Shown here piece after piece: positions 26,160-34,768 of a stretch of 64,000 nt of DNA. Under the pieces are notes generated by a model, which was not told where the DNA came from, made no database searches, and saw only the letters and a program-made list of their open reading frames with translations. The DNA is from Marivita cryptomonadis. Its GTDB lineage: Bacteria; Pseudomonadota; Alphaproteobacteria; Rhodobacterales; Rhodobacteraceae. The stretch lies in contig NZ_JFKD01000001.1 in the NCBI RefSeq assembly GCF_002115725.1, positions 333,938 through 397,937 of the forward strand, given 5' to 3'. The number at the start of each line of letters is the position of its first letter. Within the stretch, counting starts at the first letter, position 1. Both the position numbers and the translations under genes were made by a program.

Positions 26160-28556
26160 CTAGCCGCGCAGCACGCCGCCGGTGGCTTTTTCGACCTTTT
26201 CGATGATCTTTTTGCCGACCGCTTCGATGTCCGCTTCCTTGAGCGTGCTGTCGGTTGGCTGAAGTCGCACGGTGATGGCGAGGGATTTCTTGCCCTCACC
26301 CAGCGACCCGCCGATGAATTCATCGAACAGACGCACGTCAGAGATCAACGTCTTGTCTGCCCCAGCTGCGGCGTTCATCAGGTCGAGCGCTGCGATTTGG
26401 GCATCGACGACAAAGGCGAAATCCCGTTCGACCGCTTGCAGATCGTTGAGCACCAGCGCTGGGCGTGTGGCCCCGGTCTTGCGCGGCATCGGAATTTCCT
26501 GCGGCCAGAGGGTGAAACCGACGACCGGGCCTTTGACATCCATCGCCTTGAGCACTTTGGGGTGCAGTTCGCCAAAGACGCCCAGCACCTTTTTTGGGCC
26601 AAGGCAGATCATTCCGTGACGTCCCGGATGCCACCAATCGCTGGCACCGCGCAGGATTTGGGTTTTGGCGGGTGCACCCATGGCTGCAAGGATCGCCTCG
26701 GCATCGGCCTTGGCGTCAAACACATCGACCGCGCGGGCGGTGCCGTGCACGTCTTTGGGGCCGGTTTTGCCGATCAGGACACCGGACAGCATCAGGTGCT
26801 GCTCTTCGGGTTCGCCGCCGTGGAAGGCGTGGCCCAGTTCAAAGAGCGCAAGGTCCATGAACCCGCGTGCCTGATTGCGGGCGGCTGCCTGCAAAAGACC
26901 GGGCAGCAGGGCGGGGCGCATGTGGCTCATGTCCGTGCTGATTGGGTTGGCGAGCATTGTGATATCATCACCGCCGCCGAAAAGGGTGGCAGACGCTTTG
27001 TCGATGAAGCTGTAGGTGACACATTCGTTGTAGCCGAGCGCCGCCGCTGTCCGACGCGCGGCACGTTCGCGGCGCTGCATTGGGGACAGGATCGGCTTGG
27101 GCACACCGGGGTTGGTGCGCCGCATCGGTTTGCCTTCCAACTTGGTCAGCGACGCGATGCGGGCGACCTCTTCCACCAGATCAGCCTCGCCCATGACATC
27201 GGGACGCCAGGACGGCACATGCGCCATGTTGCCTTCGAGGCGGAAGCCAAGGGCGGTGAGCGTCTGGCGCTGTGTGGCTTCGGGGATCTCCATGCCGACG
27301 AGCGAGATCACGCGCGCAGGGTTAAGCTTGTAAGCGCGCGAGGTGTCGGGCACGGCACCGGCGATGATCATGTCAGACGCTTCGCCGCCCGCGTGATCGA
27401 CGATCATGCGCACGGCCAATTCCAGACCTTCGGGGGTGAAGGCCGGATCGACACCGCGTTCAAAGCGGTAGCGCGCGTCGGAGTTGATCTTGAGAGCACG
27501 ACCCGCGTAGGCGATCTGGATCGGATCCCAATAGGCGCTTTCGACAAAGACATCGGTGGTCTCGTCGGTGCAGCCGGTCTCTTCGCCGCCCATGATACCC
27601 GCGATGCTTTCTGGGCCGTTCGCGTCGGAAATGACCATCTGGCCGGGCTGGAGCGTGTAGGTCTTGCCGTCGAGGGCCAGCAGTTCCTCACCACCAGCCG
27701 CGCGGTGGACGCGCAGGTCGCCGGTCACTTTCGCCATGTCAAACACGTGAAGCGGGCGGTTGCGGTCGTAGGTAAAGAAGTTGGTCACATCGACAAGGAA
27801 GTTGATCGGGCGCAGACCGATGGCGCGCAGGGCGTCTTGCAGCCATTGCGGGCTGGGGCCGTTTTTGACGCCGCGAATGATGCGACTACAGAACAGCGGG
27901 CAACCGTCCAGCGTGTCTTCGTCGATGATAACCTTGGTTTCAGCCGTGAACGACGCGGGCACGGGATCGGCGGGTTTGGCCTTGAGCGTGCCCAGTCCGC
28001 GCGCCGCCAGATCGCGGGCGATGCCCTGCACACCCAGCGCGTCGGGGCGGTTGGGGGTGATGGCGATTTCGATCACCGGGTCCACTTTGGCGGGATCGTT
28101 CTGGGCCAGCCAGTCGATGAACTTCTGGCCCACCTCGCCCGAGGGCAGTTCGATGATGCCGTCATGTTCTTCGCTCAATTCAAGCTCGCGCTCGGACGCC
28201 ATCATGCCGTGGCTTTCGACGCCGCGAATGTTGCCGACGCTGAGGGTCACGTCGATGCCCGGCACGTAGTCGCCCGGTTTTGCCAGAACGACGGTGATGC
28301 CCGCGCGTGCGTTCGGCGCGCCGCAGACGATCTGCTTGTCGCCTTCGTCGGTCTCAACCGTGCAGACGCGCAGGCGGTCAGCATCTGGGTGCTGTTCGGC
28401 GTGTTTCACCTTTGCCAGCGTAAAGGTCTTGAGTTTGTCCGCCGGATTTTCGATGCCTTCGACCTCGAGGCCCAGATCGGTCAGGGCATAGGTGATCTCG
28501 TCCACGGTCGCGGTGGTGTCGAGGTGCTTTTTCAGCCAGGAGAGGGTGAATTTCAT
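26160..28556 (-). CDS. pheT: Phenylalanyl-tRNA synthetase beta subunit
   Basis: A 798-aa subunit of the (alpha-beta)2 enzyme. An N-terminal tRNA-binding OB domain (about 38-150; KHAEQHPDADRLRVC) is followed by the B3/B4 editing domain (about 210-380), the B5 DNA-binding-like domain (about 400-475), a catalytic-like core and a C-terminal FDX-ACB anticodon-binding domain (about 705-798; TSTL-type end KKIIEKVEKATGGV). Length is as expected. It follows pheS, with 74 bp that hold a REP pair between them. Confidence 0.97.
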   Translation of the reverse strand: MKFTLSWLKKHLDTTATVDEITYALTDLGLEVEGIENPADKLKTFTLAKVKHAEQHPDADRLRVCTVETDEGDKQIVCGAPNARAGITVVLAKPGDYVPGIDVTLSVGNIRGVESHGMMASERELELSEEHDGIIELPSGEVGQKFIDWLAQNDPAKVDPVIEIAITPNRPDALGVQGIARDLAARGLGTLKAKPADPVPASFTAETKVIIDEDTLDGCPLFCSRIIRGVKNGPSPQWLQDALRAIGLRPINFLVDVTNFFTYDRNRPLHVFDMAKVTGDLRVHRAAGGEELLALDGKTYTLQPGQMVISDANGPESIAGIMGGEETGCTDETTDVFVESAYWDPIQIAYAGRALKINSDARYRFERGVDPAFTPEGLELAVRMIVDHAGGEASDMIIAGAVPDTSRAYKLNPARVISLVGMEIPEATQRQTLTALGFRLEGNMAHVPSWRPDVMGEADLVEEVARIASLTKLEGKPMRRTNPGVPKPILSPMQRRERAARRTAAALGYNECVTYSFIDKASATLFGGGDDITMLANPISTDMSHMRPALLPGLLQAAARNQARGFMDLALFELGHAFHGGEPEEQHLMLSGVLIGKTGPKDVHGTARAVDVFDAKADAEAILAAMGAPAKTQILRGASDWWHPGRHGMICLGPKKVLGVFGELHPKVLKAMDVKGPVVGFTLWPQEIPMPRKTGATRPALVLNDLQAVERDFAFVVDAQIAALDLMNAAAGADKTLISDVRLFDEFIGGSLGEGKKSLAITVRLQPTDSTLKEADIEAVGKKIIEKVEKATGGVLRG

Positions 28557-28569
28557 GGTTCGTCTTCCT

Positions 28570-28626
28570 GTAGGCCGGGCTTCAGCCCGGCAATCCAGTT
28601 CTGTGCCGGGCTGAAGCCCGGCCTAC
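28570..28626. repeat. GTAG-headed REP pair (23-bp inverted repeat) between pheS and pheT
   Basis: The left arm (28570-28592) begins GTAGGCCGGGCTTCAGCCCG. Its exact 23-bp complement lies at 28604-28626 after an 11-nt loop. Each arm is itself a hairpin (CCGGGCT/AGCCCGG). A GTAG head followed by a GC palindrome is the structure of RAYT-associated REP sequences, and two in opposite orientation form a REPIN/BIME. In the pheST mRNA it would form a very stable stem-loop between the cistrons. Confidence 0.82.
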
Positions 28627-28630
28627 GATT

Positions 28631-29701
28631 TTAACTCAATCCGCCATGCAGCGTGGGCACATCCAGCGCGGCAAAGCCGTAGTGGCGCAGCCAGCGCAGG
28701 TCAGAGTCAAAGAAGGCGCGCAGGTCGGGGATGCCGTATTTCAGCATCGCGATGCGGTCGATGCCCATGCCGAAGGCAAAGCCCTGCCACTCGTTCGGGT
28801 CGACGCCTGCGCTTTGCAGAACATGCGGATGCACCATGCCGGAGCCGAGGATTTCGAGCCAGTCGTCGCCTTCGCCCACTTTCAATGTGCCGCCTTCCCA
28901 TGAACAGCGAATGTCGACTTCGGCAGACGGTTCGGTGAAGGGGAAGTGCGACGCGCGGAAGCGAAGCTCGACATCGTCCACCTCGAAATAGGCCTTCACG
29001 AATTCTTCCAGCACCCATTTCAGGTTCGCCATGGAGATGTCCTTGTCGATGGCAAGGCCTTCGACCTGGTGGAACATCGGTGTGTGGGTCTGGTCGTAAT
29101 CGGCGCGGTAGACGCGGCCCGGTGCGATGATGCGGATGGGCGCGCCGGTTTTCTCCATCGACCGGATCTGCACTGGCGAGGTGTGGGTGCGCAGCACATG
29201 GGGCGGGCGGTCGTCGCCGTCGGCGCGGTGCATGTAGAACGTGTCCATCTCGGCGCGCGCGGGGTGGTGGCCGGGGATGTTCAGCGCGTCGAAGTTGTAC
29301 CAGTCGGTGTCGATCTGCGGGCCTTCGGCAACCGAAAAACCCATATCGGCGAAGATCGCGGTGACCTCTTCGGTCACCTGGCTGATCGGGTGGATCGTGC
29401 CTTGGCGGTGACCGCGACCGGGCAGTGTCACGTCCAGCCATTCGCCGCGCAGACGCTCATCAAGTGCGGTGTCTTCTAGCGCGGCTTTTTTCGCGGAGAG
29501 GGCCGAGTTGATCTCGTCCTTGAGCGCGTTCAGCGCGGGACCGGCTGTTTGACGCTCTTCGGGGCTCATCTTGCCCAGTTCGCGCATCTTGAGGCTGATC
29601 TCGCCTTTCTTGCCGACGGCCTGTACGCGCAGGTCTTCAAGCGCCGCTTCGTCGCTCGCCGCTGCTATCAGCCCAATATACTTGTCGCGCAGATCGTCCA
29701 T
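28631..29701 (-). CDS. pheS: Phenylalanyl-tRNA synthetase alpha subunit
   Basis: A 356-aa catalytic subunit; ATG at 29701 after GGAGGGTGAC (the frame is open 29 codons upstream without support). An N-terminal coiled-coil tRNA-binding arm (about 1-85) precedes the class II core: motif 2 region [13 protein letters not shown], the [13 protein letters not shown] strand and motif 3 [18 protein letters not shown]. It charges tRNA-Phe together with PheT. Upstream, 29702-29952 carries no gene. Confidence 0.97.
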   Translation of the reverse strand: MDDLRDKYIGLIAAASDEAALEDLRVQAVGKKGEISLKMRELGKMSPEERQTAGPALNALKDEINSALSAKKAALEDTALDERLRGEWLDVTLPGRGHRQGTIHPISQVTEEVTAIFADMGFSVAEGPQIDTDWYNFDALNIPGHHPARAEMDTFYMHRADGDDRPPHVLRTHTSPVQIRSMEKTGAPIRIIAPGRVYRADYDQTHTPMFHQVEGLAIDKDISMANLKWVLEEFVKAYFEVDDVELRFRASHFPFTEPSAEVDIRCSWEGGTLKVGEGDDWLEILGSGMVHPHVLQSAGVDPNEWQGFAFGMGIDRIAMLKYGIPDLRAFFDSDLRWLRHYGFAALDVPTLHGGLS

Positions 29702-29952
29702 GTCACCCTCCGGCTCGTGTCGTGCTTTCCCTAGCCGCGACCGTGCAGGGACGCAAGGCAGCCGGAATGTCCGGTGGGATTCTTTCATGCTGAGTCGCGA
29801 AAGTGACAGGCGAAAAGAAATTCTATCCTACAGCGCATGGTTGCCACATAGATGTTGACGCATACACCAAATTGAGCAGTATCTAAAGATATCACTGCCA
29901 ATATGTTGAGCGAAACAACGCTCACGATGCTGCTTAATTCTGGGGGAAGAGC

Positions 29953-31140
29953 ATGTCGTTACGAATTTTGAAAGAGCATTTGCCGTGGATTGCGCCAACG
30001 ACGGCGATCGTCCTTGCTGCCACGGGTGTCATTAGTTTTGGCCCGCGCGATGCAGCGCCGGTCGACGTTGCGTCTGAATTTGAAGTGTCGCGTACCATGA
30101 CGCAGAACCCTGTGGCCTTGGGTGAACAGGGCATCGGTATGCTGCCGGATTCGTCTGGCAGCATCGAAGCACTTCAGGCGGTCGTCCAGCAGGCGCCGCA
30201 GGTTCCAGAGGTCACGTTGGCACCTGTCCCGGTGGAACCGGCAGTTGTGACCCCGGCGCAGCCAGAGGTCACGCCGCAACAGGTGTCGATCGAACCAGAG
30301 CCTTCGGTCAGCCCGACAAGCAATCCGGGGGCGTTCTTTGCCGCAGCGCAGGCCAATCTTGCGCAGGACAGGTCCTGTGTCGAAGACCTGCGGGTTTTGG
30401 CTGGTGAAGCGCGTGTCTATTTCCCCAGCGGTGGCCTGACAGCCGATGAGGCTGGAATGGCGCAAGCGCGCCTTATCGGGTTGGTCGCGCAAGATTGTCC
30501 ACATGTCGAAATCGTCGTCGAAGGGCATTCCGATCCGTCGGGTGACCCAGCGGCCAATCTGCGGCTCAGCCAGCAGCGCGCGGACGCTGTCCTGAAACGG
30601 ATCGCAGCCTCTGGCATCGACGTGGTTCGGTTCCAGTCGGTGGGGCTGGGCAGCCAGGAACCGTCGCGCATCACCGGCACACAGTCGACTGCGTACTATG
30701 ACCGTCGTGTGGAGTTCGAAGTCCGTGAAGTGGCGCAGCGCGCGGGTGTAACCGGGTTCTCGCGTCCGTTGGCGAGCGCATCGTCGGCCTGTGCTGCGCA
30801 GCTGCAAGCGGCAGTGGCACAGACCAAACTGTTCTATTCGCCGCGTTCGATCACTGCGCCATCTGATGGAATGCCTGCTGTCGTCGATCTCGCGGCAAGG
30901 GCCAGTGCCTGCCCCGATGCTCGGTTGCGGGTTGTGGGTCAGTTCTCGGATGATCCGGGGTCGGGTGAAACTCCGGCCACTGCGCGCCTTCGGGCTGTCG
31001 CATTGATGAGTTCGCTTGTGGCGGCCGGGTTCGATCCGGAACAGATCATCATCGCGGCGCATTCTGCCCCGCAGGTTCTTGCTGGGCAGCCGGGTCTTAG
31101 CGAGCACCGGGTTGATTTCGACATTATTCTCGAAAACTAG
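29953..31140 (+). CDS. OmpA-like protein with two C-terminal-type domains
   Basis: A 395-aa envelope protein; the ATG follows GGGGGAAGAGC. One hydrophobic segment near residues 12-28 (IAPTTAIVLAATGVISFG) serves as signal anchor, followed by a proline/valine-rich linker (about 60-125). An OmpA-C domain covers about 150-255, with VEGHSDPSGDP and the peptidoglycan-binding Asn/Arg pattern NLRLSQQRADAV. A second, degenerate copy covers about 280-395 (RVVGQFSDDPGS, ATARLRAVAL). The first probably binds peptidoglycan; the second has lost the NxxLSxxRA pattern. It could tether the envelope. Single gene, ended by the terminator at 31165-31186. Confidence 0.75.
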   Translation: MSLRILKEHLPWIAPTTAIVLAATGVISFGPRDAAPVDVASEFEVSRTMTQNPVALGEQGIGMLPDSSGSIEALQAVVQQAPQVPEVTLAPVPVEPAVVTPAQPEVTPQQVSIEPEPSVSPTSNPGAFFAAAQANLAQDRSCVEDLRVLAGEARVYFPSGGLTADEAGMAQARLIGLVAQDCPHVEIVVEGHSDPSGDPAANLRLSQQRADAVLKRIAASGIDVVRFQSVGLGSQEPSRITGTQSTAYYDRRVEFEVREVAQRAGVTGFSRPLASASSACAAQLQAAVAQTKLFYSPRSITAPSDGMPAVVDLAARASACPDARLRVVGQFSDDPGSGETPATARLRAVALMSSLVAAGFDPEQIIIAAHSAPQVLAGQPGLSEHRVDFDIILEN

Positions 31141-31164
31141 GTCAAACACTGGTCTTGATGGATG

Positions 31165-31186
31165 CGGGCGGTCGCTAGGCCGCCCG
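31165..31186 (+). terminator. Terminator after the OmpA-like gene
   Basis: CGGGCGG (31165-31171) pairs with CCGCCCG (31180-31186), followed by TTTTCGTTTT. It lies 24 bp after the stop codon, between convergent genes. Confidence 0.85.
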
Positions 31187-31200
31187 TTTTCGTTTTGGAG

Positions 31201-31932
31201 TTAGTGGCTAACCGCCATGTGCTGAGCTGTTGTCGCTGTGCTTTGCCCCTTGATAACGAGCCAAAGGGCGAAACTGAGTTCCGACAGTGTTACGATGACC
31301 AACAGAGCGATGCGCAAAGCCCCAAGAAGTGCGGCATCCGGGAATGCGAAAGCATAGACACTGTCGAGCAGGTACCCTGACGCGCCCAGCATGAGGCCGA
31401 TGCCGATCAGGCGGGGGGCTTTGTTGGAGGCCACAATCAAAGCGCCGAGCAGAACGAGATGAACTGTAAAGAAGACCTGCCAGATCCAGACACCGGCGCG
31501 GTGCATTTCCAGCAGGAGACCGGCAAGGTCGGCGCGTTGGCTTGCGTTGAAGCTGGGCATGAGATCCGGAGACGTCGCAAGAAGGGTCGCTCCTGCGTGG
31601 AAGAACAGCATCGCGGACATCACGCTGACCATGCTCAACCGCGTTATCGCAGCGGCCAAGGAAAGGGTCGCCGAAACCGGTTTGAACATGAAGTAGAGCA
31701 TGGTCAGGGCCATGATCTCGAATATCATCACGACAACATCCGCCGCGATACCGGATTGATAAAGCGCGCTCCGGTTGAGGATGTTCGCGACCGTTTGCGC
31801 CGGATCGTCCGGGACCACGATCTGCGAGGGAACATACGCGATGGCAAACCCACCGGCGATGGCGATACCGAGATAGAACATGCCCGTCAATCGGGCATAG
31901 ATGGGGGAGGTCGGATCGGAAAAGGCGTGCAT
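31201..31932 (-). CDS. DUF4386 family membrane protein
   Basis: A 243-aa protein with about six membrane helices. The start ATG at 31932 follows AAGAAAGGACATGTC. The family pattern is clear: YARLTGMFYLGIAIAGGFA at the N-terminus, then ILNRSALYQSGIAADVVVM and LLEMHRAGVWIWQVFF. Function of DUF4386 is unknown. It is divergent from a LysR-type regulator that probably controls it. Confidence 0.82.
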   Translation of the reverse strand: MHAFSDPTSPIYARLTGMFYLGIAIAGGFAIAYVPSQIVVPDDPAQTVANILNRSALYQSGIAADVVVMIFEIMALTMLYFMFKPVSATLSLAAAITRLSMVSVMSAMLFFHAGATLLATSPDLMPSFNASQRADLAGLLLEMHRAGVWIWQVFFTVHLVLLGALIVASNKAPRLIGIGLMLGASGYLLDSVYAFAFPDAALLGALRIALLVIVTLSELSFALWLVIKGQSTATTAQHMAVSH

Positions 31933-32045
31933 GACATGTCCTTTCTTGAGGCAAAATCATTTGGACCGGCGGGTCGGGTGACCACCGTTTATGAAGGTTG
32001 GGCAAGTCGTGGGTGCCGCTTTGGTGTGACGACTGCGACAGACAT

Positions 32046-32059
32046 TAGCTGCAAAGCTA
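32046..32059. promoter_or_regulatory. Palindrome TAGCT-GCAA-AGCTA in the DUF4386/LysR gap
   Basis: A perfect 5-bp inverted repeat with a 4-bp centre in the 173-bp divergent gap. LysR-type regulators usually bind near such dyads next to their own promoter, so it is a candidate operator. A possible promoter (TTGACG at 32071-32076, TATGCA at 32093-32098, spacer 16) lies just downstream. It would start the lysR mRNA at about the ATG at 32106. Confidence 0.35.
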
Positions 32060-32105
32060 TCTCAACATAATTGACGTATATTCTATTTCTGATATGCAAA
32101 AATGC

Positions 32106-33005
32106 ATGGATTGGTCTTCTGTCACTTTTGACTGGAACCGCGTGCGAGCCTTCCTTGTGACGGCAGAAGAAGGGTCGCTATCGGCTGCTGCACGGGCATT
32201 GGGATTGGCACAGCCGACGCTCAGCCGGCAGGTCGATGCGTTGCAAACCGAACTGGGAGTTGTGTTGTTCGAGCGTTTTGGCCGGGGGCTCGAACTGACC
32301 CCCGCCGGGGCCGATCTGATTGCGCATGCGCGAAAGATGGGCGATGCCGCGATGGCATTGTCGATTGCTGCGCATGGGCAATCGGAAGACGTGTCTGGCT
32401 TGGTGACGATCTCTGCGTCCGATCTTTACGCAGGTTTGGTATTGCCGCCGATCCTGAAGCGTCTGCGCGAGGCGGAACCCAAAATCACGTTGCGCATCTT
32501 GGCGGACAATCAAGCCAGCGACCTGATGCGGCGCGAGGCCGATATCGCGGTGCGCAATTTTCGCCCGAAGGAGCCCGATCTGATTGCCAAACGGCTTGCC
32601 GATGCGAGGGCAGCTTTCTTTGCCGCGCAGGATTATGCTTCGCGCACTGGCATGGTCGAGACTGAGACTGATTGGGCCAATGTTGATCTGATTACACCCG
32701 GTCCAGCGCAAGAATTCATAGCCGCACTGCAGAGTTTCGGAGTGTCTATCCCGCACGCCTCTGTCGCTTGTGAATGCACCAGTTATCTTGCGATGTGGGA
32801 AATGGTTCGACAGGGTCTGGGTGTTGGAATTGTCGATACCGGGATTGGAGACCGTGATCCCACTATGTGCCGTATCGCGCCATCTTTGCCAGATGTGCCA
32901 TTTCCGATCTGGTTGACCGCGCATCGGGATATCCTGACCAATCGGCGCATGCGGTTCGTATTCGATTTCCTTGCGGCCGAGCTTTCGGCATCACAATCAG
33001 CATGA
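32106..33005 (+). CDS. LysR-type transcriptional regulator
   Basis: About 299 aa from the ATG at 32106, where relatives begin (M-x-W...FDWNRVRAFLVTAEEGS). An ATG four codons upstream (32094) is also open. The N-terminal winged HTH (about 5-65) has LSAAARALGLAQPTLSRQVD, and the C-terminal effector-binding domain (about 90-295) has the FRPKEPDLIAKRL segment of the AaeR/GcvA-like group. It is divergent from the DUF4386 gene, its likely target. No recognisable ribosome site is present; a leaderless transcript is possible. Confidence 0.88.
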   Translation: MDWSSVTFDWNRVRAFLVTAEEGSLSAAARALGLAQPTLSRQVDALQTELGVVLFERFGRGLELTPAGADLIAHARKMGDAAMALSIAAHGQSEDVSGLVTISASDLYAGLVLPPILKRLREAEPKITLRILADNQASDLMRREADIAVRNFRPKEPDLIAKRLADARAAFFAAQDYASRTGMVETETDWANVDLITPGPAQEFIAALQSFGVSIPHASVACECTSYLAMWEMVRQGLGVGIVDTGIGDRDPTMCRIAPSLPDVPFPIWLTAHRDILTNRRMRFVFDFLAAELSASQSA

Positions 33006-33368
33006 TCGCTAGGGTTGCGCGCATCAGATGTGGGGTTCTTTCCTCTACAGATCGTGTCCAGTGAACGGTGACGGCAGAAAATTCAGAGCCGTTCCGATGT
33101 TGCGGGGCAGGTGTTTGCGAGATCTCAAAGTGCTTTGATCTGTTTCCAAAAAACATCGTAATTTCAATATCTAGCGCGTTCCGTGCACCTATGGGTTTGT
33201 GCGCCATATCATGATGTTTTGGGTGGTTCTTGGCTGCATGTTTTGAGTTTTCCCAATACCGAGAATGTTCATTCTTTGCGTGGTTTGGGAAAAAGCTGTC
33301 TTGATTTATGATCTATACACGATACACATTATACAACTTTTGCGCGCAAGTGTCCGGGGGATCTTCTT
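33006..33368. other. 363-bp gene-free stretch upstream of the kinase-like gene
   Basis: I see no supported gene here. The stretch is visibly AT-richer than its surroundings. It contains the nested inverted repeat at 33248-33293 and AT-rich promoter-like sequence (TTGATT near 33302, TATAC near 33333) before the GGGGG ribosome site of the next gene. Confidence 0.6.
33248..33293. repeat. Nested inverted repeat (cruciform-like) upstream of the kinase-like gene
   Basis: Outer arms TTTTCCCAA (33248-33256) and TTGGGAAAA (33285-33293) are perfect 9-bp complements. Inside lies a second perfect palindrome, AGAATG-TT-CATTCT (33262-33275). The whole element is about 75 bp before the next ATG. It could be an operator for one or two dimers, or an RNA hairpin. 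Confidence 0.55.
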
Positions 33369-34709
33369 ATGAGTAATACAGCACCAAGTGAGTTCAACGC
33401 GAGTGTCGCCGAACAAAACCCCGATTTTCTGCGCACGCTCAATGAATTTGCCGTCGACTTAATTTCCATACCGAACGCCACTGATCTGTTCTGGTACGTT
33501 GCACGAAATGTGGCTGGCAGATTGGGGTTTGTAGATTGTGTGATCTACACCGCTGACGTTGAAACCCAGGAACTGACACAGGTTGCTGCGCTTGGGGAAA
33601 AGAACCCCTACGGCAGGACGATCCTCAATCCGCTCGTCATTCCCTTTGGTGTCGGGATCACAGGCAAAGTGGCGCTCTCACGGCAGCCGATTATTGTGGA
33701 TGATCTGCTGAATGACGCGAACTACATTCAGGATTCCCAGCCCGCGCGGTCGGAGATCTGTGTGCCTTTGCTGTCCCGTGGACAATTGGTTGGCGTGATC
33801 GACAGCGAACATCCGGATGCGCATGCCTTCGGCCCGGCCGAGCTCGAAATCTTGACAACCGTGGCCGCGATGACAAGCGCCAAGCTTGAACTGCTGGACG
33901 AGGCGGATCGGTCCCAGCAACGGTATGCCGACCTCGTCAAGACGCATGCAAAGCTATCAGAGGAAATCTGCAGTCGAAAAGCGCTTGAGGCCGAGCTGCA
34001 CGACGCGCGCAGACACGAAGCGGTCGGACAACTGACAGGTCGCCTCGCATATGATTTCAACAATCTGCTGTCTGTCATTTCGGGAAATCTTGAACTGGTC
34101 GAGGCCTATTTCAAGGAACCGAGCAGCCGGCGATTTCTTAATGAAGCAAGCCTTGCGTCACAGCGGGCGACACGATTGGTGTCCGATCTGCTGGTTTTTG
34201 CTCAGCGATCCAAATTGACGTTTTCCAAGACGAATATGAACGATCTGGTTGCCGACCTATGTGGCGTTTCGGTTGTTCCCCACAATGTGACGTTGCAGCT
34301 TGATCTGTCACCGATCGACCTTGTTGCCGATACAGATGTCAGCGCGGCAAAATCTGCCATCAATGCAGTTATTTCAAACGGGATCGAAGCTATGGCCGAC
34401 GGCGGCACGCTCACGGTGTCGACAGATATCGTTGGCCGCAGCACAATGTCCCGGCTCATGCTTCCGCGGGTTTTGTCTCCGGGAGTTTATGTGTCGGTTA
34501 AGGTTGTCGACACTGGAACGGGCATGACATCTGACCAGATCGAGCGCGTATTTGATCCGTTCTTCTCCACCAAACCGGCAAGTTCGGGATATGGGCTTGG
34601 GCTGTCCATGGTTCATGGTTTCATGAAGCAATCCGGTGGCGCAGTTGTCGTGTCTCAAAATACCCCCAAGGGGACAATTCTGGAGCTGTTTTTTCCGGTC
34701 CAACCGTGA
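33369..34709 (+). CDS. GAF-domain histidine-kinase-like protein without the phospho-acceptor His
   Basis: A 446-aa soluble protein. Residues ~25-180 form a GAF sensor (FGVGITGKVALSRQPIIVDD, VCVPLLSRGQLVGVID-like end). A helical linker (about 180-215) leads to a DHp-like segment (about 215-285) and a HATPase domain (about 320-446) with an N-box (AINAVISNGIEAM), DTGTGM, FDPFFSTK and GYGLGLSMVHGFMKQSGG, all intact. In relatives the H-box reads GxxAHDFNNLL; here it is GRLAYDFNNLL with Tyr228 (codon TAT at 34050-34052) in place of histidine. No receiver domain or response regulator is adjacent. It may therefore act as an ATP-dependent allosteric regulator. It lies 59 bp before the oxygenase gene. 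Confidence 0.88.
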   Translation: MSNTAPSEFNASVAEQNPDFLRTLNEFAVDLISIPNATDLFWYVARNVAGRLGFVDCVIYTADVETQELTQVAALGEKNPYGRTILNPLVIPFGVGITGKVALSRQPIIVDDLLNDANYIQDSQPARSEICVPLLSRGQLVGVIDSEHPDAHAFGPAELEILTTVAAMTSAKLELLDEADRSQQRYADLVKTHAKLSEEICSRKALEAELHDARRHEAVGQLTGRLAYDFNNLLSVISGNLELVEAYFKEPSSRRFLNEASLASQRATRLVSDLLVFAQRSKLTFSKTNMNDLVADLCGVSVVPHNVTLQLDLSPIDLVADTDVSAAKSAINAVISNGIEAMADGGTLTVSTDIVGRSTMSRLMLPRVLSPGVYVSVKVVDTGTGMTSDQIERVFDPFFSTKPASSGYGLGLSMVHGFMKQSGGAVVVSQNTPKGTILELFFPVQP

Positions 34710-34768
34710 CCCGTCGCTCACGTTGCCCGCTCATTTCATGAAATTGGTTTCTTGCATGGAGGAATCCA

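Noticed and set aside
25953..28634. A very long open frame (893 codons) on the plus strand opposite pheT
   Set aside because: It lies wholly antisense to a clear pheT and its sequence is the low-complexity His/Arg/Gly-rich type produced by GC-rich codon use. No family resemblance.
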